Shown here: piece after piece, positions 58,701 through 64,000 of the stretch
Numbering within the stretch: the first letter of the stretch is position 1
How the letters are laid out: every line of letters starts with the position of its first letter
Source of the DNA: Lunularia cruciata
Taxonomy: Eukaryota; Streptophyta; Marchantiopsida; Lunulariales; Lunulariaceae
Assembly (NCBI GenBank): GCA_948567375.1
Contig: OX419756.1
Coordinates: 74,316,552-74,380,551, forward strand
DNA length: 64,000 nucleotides
Direction of reading: 5' to 3'
Notes under the pieces: model-generated
Told to the model about the DNA's origin: nothing
The model's database searches: none
The model's input: the letters and a program-made list of their open reading frames with translations, nothing else
Translations under genes and position numbers: made by a program

Positions 58701-58900
58701 ATTCGAGCAACTTCTCCGCAATCCACTCTTCCAGTGGCTCCCGCCGAGGTGAGTCTTACCCATGGGTGGGCATAAATTAATTTTGCAATTCTTGTAATAG
58801 TTATCTTGGCGTGATAAAGTGCCGGCCATTTTGCAGTCGGAAACTTGCCAAGTTGTGGCGGGGTCAGAACCGCCTTAATTTGAAGAACTACTTCACCTAA
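52750..58900 (+). CDS. HNL immune receptor: alpha/beta-hydrolase, NB-ARC, LRR
   Basis: Intracellular NLR-type receptor; the family senses pathogen molecules and switches through nucleotide exchange. My exon model is 52750-52815, 53106-53165, 53339-54010, 54236-54412, 54516-55712, 56119-58748 and 58837-58900. All introns are GT-AG and the first five are phase 0. The product is about 1,621 residues: hydrolase about 55-325 (HG 64-65, nucleophile Ser157 in GHSFGG, probable His295 in ADH), NB-ARC about 355-720 (P-loop at 375), then LRRs. The start codon has good context (AAAATGG), but the two short first exons rest on splice sites and frame only. The MHD motif reads MHE. The third exon could end elsewhere, and the last exon is optional (a stop at 58750 if unspliced). 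Hydrolase substrate is unknown. Confidence 0.88.
53339..54010 (+). CDS. HNL exon 3: serine-hydrolase core
   Basis: Carries most of the alpha/beta-hydrolase fold: VVFFHGL (oxyanion hole), WPQRWL, ARVFFIKYDAS, LVGHSFGGLV with the nucleophile Ser, and FCGTPHSG. These are marks of SERAC1/PGAP1-like lipases and esterases. The last homology, with the catalytic His, comes from the next exon (54236-54412: ASARFG ... AADHLSLCKPESK). If intron 3 is kept, translation runs to a stop at 54142 and loses the His, so an unspliced product would be inactive. Confidence 0.87.
54516..55712 (+). CDS. HNL exon 5: NB-ARC switch domain
   Basis: A 399-codon exon with the ordered NB-ARC motifs: GMGGVGKTT (P-loop), LLVIFDDVE (kinase 2), CFVVTSRDE (RNBS-B), GRCDGLALTLEVIG (GLPL position) and EPRMHEHLRTLG (MHD position, Glu in place of Asp). 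A serine-rich segment of about 30 residues sits before the winged-helix part and is absent from copy A. Phase-0 introns flank the exon. Intron retention after 55712 would add a short tail ending at 55778, giving a receptor without LRRs. Confidence 0.93.
55398..55474 (+). repeat. In-frame 15-bp repeat encoding a Ser-rich insertion
   Basis: TCATCCTCGAAAGTT and variants repeat about five times and encode SSKVS-type units inside the NB-ARC. Copy A has unrelated sequence here (about 1965-2020), so this is a local expansion in this gene. Confidence 0.85.
56119..58748 (+). CDS. HNL exon 6: leucine-rich-repeat domain
   Basis: Ligand-sensing domain of 876 codons. The first 140 or so codons hold degenerate LRRs and a linker with three 11-residue repeats (56548-56646). 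From about 57060 two kinds of 24-residue repeat alternate: L(E)ELDLSxCEKLQSLPESFG and LKELKMGSCSGLQALPSSFG. I count 12 of the first and 11 of the second. The exon ends at a strong donor, GAG|GTGAGT, and the 64-base exon at 58837-58900 continues in frame to TAA; reading through gives a stop at 58750. Confidence 0.92.
56548..56646 (+). repeat. 33-bp tandem repeat, three copies, in frame
   Basis: Encodes GDFVNLRPLDL, EDFVNLRPLDQ and GDFVNSRPLDR, between the NB-ARC and the regular LRRs. Confidence 0.9.
57060..58720 (+). repeat. 144-bp double-LRR tandem array
   Basis: Eleven or so copies of a 144-bp unit. Long stretches such as CAGGCCCTTCCCAGCAGTTT and GGAAACTTAGCCAACTTGGA are nearly identical between units, which indicates recent homogenisation by unequal crossing-over or conversion. 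It also creates long antisense open frames that are not genes. Confidence 0.9.
58837..58900 (+). CDS. HNL exon 7: alternative C-terminal tail
   Basis: Preceded by TTTTGCAG. It joins in frame to the AG left by the donor at 58748 and adds about 21 residues, basic at first (SRKLAKLWRGQNRLNLKNYF), then TAA. The intron would be 88 bp. Donor match and open frame support it; no transcript evidence is available. Confidence 0.55.
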
Positions 58901-59082
58901 CTGCTGTACTACTGTGTGTACTACTGCTCAAAGTCGCAAGGCCTCCTCTAAATTTTAGGAAGATCAGCCAAACTGGAATAACTAGGATTCAGACTTTGGC
59001 CTAACTTCCAATGAACGAGTTCCAGCTGCCTACATTTAATCCAATGCTTCTCGGGTATCAAGATACTACCAGTGAATATTCA

Positions 59083-60270
59083 GCGTATTGCCAAATTGTT
59101 TGGATCCTACGATTTCTTTCTAACATCTATAAAATTGATAGAAGTTGAGAAGTCTTTCCAGAATGGATCGTAAACTTGCACAATCATTCCCCTACACAAC
59201 AACGTTATCAATCGTCGTTCCTGGGATCGATAGAGAATAATATAGGAATCAAAATAGCCTTGAAAGAAACTTTGAGTTGATTAATAAGCTCCAACACTAA
59301 GAAGCCTTTTATGAGATGCAGCGCTCAAGAGACTCACTAGTGAAAATCATTAATATGTTTATGTGATATATGGTTCTTAAACCTGTAGACGAAGATTGAT
59401 CATTGCATTGCTGTATAATTCATAACCTGACGTACATATTAATAAAAAGTGGAAACGCTGGGTACCCTACGAGGTTGTGCATGGTGACCTGCAGTTGAGT
59501 CTCCTCGGAATAACATAGTTTTGGCATAATAGGGCGACTGTTACCTTTAGTCTCGTCTGTAAAGCATGCTATTTTGAAATCTTATGGCTGCGCAGGTACG
59601 TCTATCGAGATGAATCGTATGTTGAATGTGTTCGCAGCAAAGGTAATGCTAATTGTGTCCAAGATGCGCACCATATGCATGTAATGTAACAAACAGACTA
59701 TGTATGAATAGAGTTGGAATTCATCAACTTGTCGGGGATGTGAGAAATCTTGAACGGTGCTGTGGCCTATGTAATGGAAACTAAACCAAAAAAAAAACAT
59801 ATATGAGTTGCAACTAAGACCAGATGAATATTAGAAGCCAAGTCCCGGAACAACTTAAGTTTAATGTTGAGACTTAGTTGATCTGGAACAACCTGGATTT
59901 AACGCTGCCTACTTTAGCCTAAAATTCTTATGAAGTTGAAAATTTGATTGTCTCTACTTCCAACACATTTTTACCTTTAATGAACAGCAGTTGATCCCAG
60001 TACAGGATTACAAATTAGGAATTGACCATATTTTACACATAAAATTAAAGGGACACATTATAACAAAAACATGTTCGTTGTGACGGAGGAAGGTTCTCGA
60101 CAACATGTAAACAACCTATGATTAGATTTGATCGAATTATTAAGACTTTGGTGTTAAAAACGGTATATGTTATGGCCGATATTGGAAACTAAACATGCAC
60201 ATGAGCTACAACAAGATGACTTTTACAAGCGTGCAGCCAACTGCAATTGCAGAGCTCATCGACACTTGCA
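59083..60270 (+). repeat. HNL 3' flank, duplicated at 16355-18316
   Basis: Non-coding DNA downstream of the intact gene that recurs behind the LRR relic in the left part of the window. It supports a common origin of the two loci by segmental duplication. Only short shadow frames are present. Confidence 0.8.
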
Positions 60271-61009
60271 GAGCTCATCGACATCCCAACAAAAAAACAT
60301 TTTTCAACAGTTCACTAGACTCTAATTATATTTTCTCATCACATTTCAATGTCTCCCCGTACACACACAAGATATACTCATTGCAAAGTCTTCAAAGTAC
60401 ATGAAGGAAATTTGTATCCGCAAAATAAGCACACAGTCTTAAAAGATTAGTTGAACTAAAGATATAAGTTTATTGAAATTATTTGCAGAAATACATTCAA
60501 TTATGATTATGATAGGTTTATATACTATCTATTCTATTATGTACATTTATTTTATTGTTATACTAGAACACAGAACGGGAAGAAAAGAACACTCTTAAAC
60601 TTGACCTCAAGCTGTATTTCATGTCAAGTTTGTGAAGTCCGGATCCTGATGGATATGAACATTGTGAAGACTCTCCAAGGACTGTCCAATGGATCCGGTC
60701 CCCTCCCGTCCCACAAGTGGTCATGAAAGTCAAAGAGCAACACACGGCAAGATTTGTCTACTGGATTCATTTTTGGACGACGGCAACTGGCCCCTCAAAC
60801 TTGAGCTTGATGGCAAGGTCATGTGACGAAGGGAGTAGCCTGCACTGTCAAGTATCACAATCGCAATTGACCAAATTTTCCTTCCTCCCGCGTTGCTTGT
60901 AGATGAGAGCTTTGTTTGTGGTGTGTTAGAATAGGTTTGGAAATAAACCATTGCCAAAAATGTTGAAATATAACACATATCAATATAAATTTATATTTGG
61001 TTCGAGATG
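60271..61009. other. Intergenic DNA
   Basis: No recognised gene or repeat. Overlapping frames of 60-82 codons at 60563-60978 lie on both strands without motifs. Confidence 0.4.
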
Positions 61010-61985
61010 ATCAGATGACCGTAATGGATGTCTTAGATATGGATTTTACACATGATACAATTTTGGTGGGAGAGATTACACATCCACCTGGATGTGCAAC
61101 AAGTGCAATAGCAACTAATAAGATCTCCAAGTATAGGGGTATGTTACGAGGTCACCTCTTTATTCCTCTAGCCTTGTTATGGACACTTCGACACATTTGT
61201 CAAGGAATGCGTGGGAGTTTATCATGTTCAATGCGCAAGGTACCATTTTCACTCTCATATTTTGGGTAGAGTGTGTCCATAGGAAAACAATCACACTAGG
61301 TGAGCATTCTTCAAAGGCTTGAATTGATTGTAGATAGACGAACTTGCATAGCTCAAGTATACTAGGTGCAACAGGGCAGATTTGTTAACTCTATTGAACC
61401 TTAGCCTCGTTTTACCTATTTTGTCTCACCCTTGTACCGCTTGATGGGGTCTTCCTCTCCTTTGTGTTTTCTATGCAATCGCCCTTCTCTTTAAATGTTG
61501 AAATACGAGGAACTATTGGTGATTTAAGTGTACGTCATTGGGGGCCAAGTCCATAAGAGGTATGATCTGTAGGTCAACAGTACCTAGTTAATAATCACAT
61601 CATGCTCCTAATGCTTTTGAGGTCACCTCTTTGTTCCTCTAGCCTTGGAGTTATATGGAGTGATGGACATGGCATTTGACACATTTGGCAGGGAGTGTGC
61701 GAGAGCTTATCATGTTAGGCGTCAGTGGGTGCCACTCTCACTCTCCTACTTTGTAATATATTTTAGACAATGTGTTTCCATTGCTCTACAAAGAATAGTG
61801 GCTGGTGCAATCCATAGTAAAGCAATCACATTAGGTGATGTTTCTTTGAATGCTCCAGTTGTGTATAGACCGTATAACTTGGATGCTCCAATTATATACA
61901 GACAATATGACTTGCATAGCTCGGATATCTTAGGTGCGGTAGGGCAAATTTCTCATATAGACTCCATTGAGACTTAGCCCCATGT
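61010..61985 (+). pseudogene. Tandem C-terminal relics of the reverse-transcriptase family
   Basis: Two copies of the same protein end. The first (61010-61410) reads FTHDTILVGEITHPPGCATS, ISKYRGMLRGHLFIPLALL, then decays. The second (61615-61985) is open for 110 codons: ELYGVMDMAFDTFGRECARAYH, then FRQCVSIALQR and SSDILGAVGQISHIDSIE. The same text occurs on the minus strand at 23340-23660. Both copies are 5'-truncated, as is common for retroelement debris. Confidence 0.6.
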
Positions 61986-62859
61986 TACTTTTTTTGTCCC
62001 TCCTTTGGGGGGCTTGATGGTTTTCCCATCTTTCGTTTTTCCTAAGCGTTCTCCTTTTTCTCCTAACGGTTTTTACAAAATACTGTGACTCAGGGTAAAG
62101 GTTAGAAAATTGTGAACTCGGAAGCAGCGGGGCAGCTTCTAGTTCAGTACTTCTCGTAGTCCTGAATAATATATTATAGTTTATTCTTGAGTTCAGTGCA
62201 TTAAGTTGTCCACTTCACTCATCATGATCACTTTTTGGGTTCAGTTCTCGAAAAGCCTGCTGTCAATGAGGTAATGTCACTGCACGGATTTGTATGTATG
62301 GGTGGGTCGGTTTGGAAGAGGCTGCGAGGTATGACTTTCATATTACCAAGTGGAGATCATACGTTATTATGTGAATTTTCAGGCAGGATTAAAAGTGAGG
62401 CATGTAAACAGTACAGCTCATGGTTTGTAAGTGAAGTCAGCTATTTGTGAACTTGATCAGACCGCCGGGCTTTACTTTAGAGCCGGAATGAAAGTGGCTT
62501 CCCACCACAACTTCCAGACAAAAGCAGGTCCACAGTAGAACTAAAACTAACCTGTAGTTTTTCAATAGCCCCAGTCCGCGGTAAAATTCTGCAAATGCTG
62601 TACGGAAGAGTTTTTCAGCGTGCTGCACTTGCTTATTGTTCACACCAGCTTGCCGTCCTGATCTGAGCTCCAAGCATCCACCGAGCTGTCTGTATGACAC
62701 AACACATATTATAGCACACATAGCAACACAAACTACGACATTCTGAAATTCACGTTATGGATACTCTCAGCAAAATTATCACAAATTGTTCTGAAGTGTG
62801 AGAAAATACTGTCTCTGGTTCCGCCCGTGAATAAGTGTGTCTATTAAAGAGACTATTAG
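61986..62859. other. Intergenic DNA
   Basis: Frames at 62235-62450 (plus, 71 codons) and 62437-62721 (minus, 94 codons) are unrecognised. Nothing further is seen. Confidence 0.4.
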
Positions 62860-64000
62860 TCTGTTTTTTAAGTTAGTATCTTTTTAGCTTCACCACGTGT
62901 ACCATTAAGCAACAGTGGCGAGAATAATTATTAATTTGATTCCACCATTAAGCAGAATTAGAAATATTCAAGGACGAATAACTATAAATTCGATTCCAAC
63001 GGACTGATCAAAAGATTGAATTGCGAAAAAGGGTTGCATCTCTGACTAGAGATCGTTGATCATAATAACTAGCTATACTGTATCATTCTTCAATGACAGG
63101 TGAACACATAGACAGATTATCAAATCGCGTGTTGTTGAGACTAATGGTAAACATTCGTGAATCATGTCTCCTTTGAACATAGTCACTTGTTGTATAGCTA
63201 TTTAATTGTTGAATAAAATAGATATAGAAAATATTATCATCAATAGAAAAATATCCTAAAATTCTAAACGTACTAAACTGAAGTTGTATGAAGTTGCAAT
63301 ATCATTCAAGGAGGGAATATCCACATATTTAAAAAATTGAAGTAAATATGCCTTGCAACTTCATCTTTATTTATAACCCGTTCTCTCCCTTGTGATAAAT
63401 TAAATCCCAAAATTGAAGAGAACAAAAGGTTCATGCAAAATGAAGATCTATACAAAGAGTGTTATTTTCATGAGTTAAAACAGTCTTCAGAGGTCGAAAT
63501 ATTCTTACTAAACACAATGCATTTTTATCGGAGAGTTTGACTTACATAACACATGATTTTATGGCAGATTGAAAGACAGTATTGTTTTCAATGCTGAACA
63601 ATATATTTTGAGAAGCAGCGAAATATAAAGTAAATTAATAATTCTGATAAAAAAGTAAATCTAAAATTTAATTTTTGTAATGTAGAATCGTTGGCACTTT
63701 CTTCCATACCTACAATAATTTCAAATCGTATACTTTGACTTGTAATGAATTGAATTGATTCTATCCTAAAAATGTATAAAATGAGACTTTACAAAAGGAA
63801 TATGCCGTAATGCAATTCAATTCTAAAGATACATTAAATTAAACTCTAGAAGAAGTATAGATTTATGCACTATATCCTACATGAACAAAAGGTACCAGAC
63901 TAGATTACATTAAATGTAATTAAATGGTTATTTTCCCAAAGGAGAGATTCTAAAAAGGATAATTTTAAATATAAATTCTTTTATATAAAATATTTTCATC
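62860..64000 (+). repeat. AT-rich duplicated block R, right copy
   Basis: Aligns with 11829-12935 in the same orientation up to the window edge and probably continues beyond. It lacks the expanded 16-bp array of the left copy and has about 140 bp of differing sequence near 63020-63130. Confidence 0.75.

Noticed and set aside
57060-58720. CRISPR-like regular direct repeats
   Set aside because: The units are contiguous coding LRRs without spacers, in plant nuclear DNA.
57263-58829. Long minus-strand open frames (up to 287 codons) across the LRR exon
   Set aside because: They arise because the 144-bp repeat has no stops in those antisense frames; the plus-strand LRR reading has clear motifs and splice context.

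Overview
The window is nuclear DNA of a land plant. GT-AG introns, TG..CA long terminal repeats (LTRs) with an initiator-tRNA-Met type primer site, and NB-ARC/LRR disease-resistance genes all point that way. The resistance genes carry an alpha/beta-hydrolase N-terminus. This layout (HNL: hydrolase-NBS-LRR) is known from bryophytes, first from the liverwort Marchantia, so a bryophyte, most likely a liverwort, is the best guess; the species is not shown by the sequence.

The only gene that looks intact is an HNL receptor at 52750-58900 on the plus strand. My model has seven exons and about 1,621 residues: a serine-hydrolase domain, an NB-ARC domain with a serine-rich insertion, and a large LRR domain made of a homogenised 144-bp double repeat. 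The first five introns are phase 0 and separate the domains.

The left 23 kb holds broken relatives of that locus. An HNL pseudogene enters from the left edge (1-2239) and ends exactly where the LRR exon should begin. LRR debris lies on both strands at 15.04-16.35 kb, followed by a copy of the intact gene's 3' flank (16.36-18.32 kb). A separate AT-rich block (11.83-12.94 kb) is repeated at the right edge (62.86-64.0 kb). Most of the rest of this part is non-coding, with several local tandem duplications.

The middle, 23.3-48.6 kb, is a nest of mobile DNA. It contains a decayed minus-strand reverse-transcriptase relic invaded by solo LTRs, then an old minus-strand Ty3-like element with an extra 3' coiled-coil ORF. 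That element is split by a plus-strand chromovirus (29834-46749). The chromovirus is split by a gag-deleted minus-strand relative (30044-40286), which in turn holds a young full-length copy (30660-36281; LTRs about 99% identical, target-site duplication AAAAG). A solo LTR of a second family and a solo LTR of the same family complete the nest. The chromovirus LTRs carry perfect heat-shock-element motifs upstream of a TATA box, which suggests stress-responsive transcription.

To the right of the nest, 48.7-52.7 kb is mostly featureless. The intact HNL gene follows, then its 3' flank, a tandem pair of reverse-transcriptase C-terminal relics (61.0-62.0 kb) and the second copy of the AT-rich block. 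The likely history is an HNL cluster that duplicated, rearranged and filled with retroelements, leaving one usable receptor in this interval.
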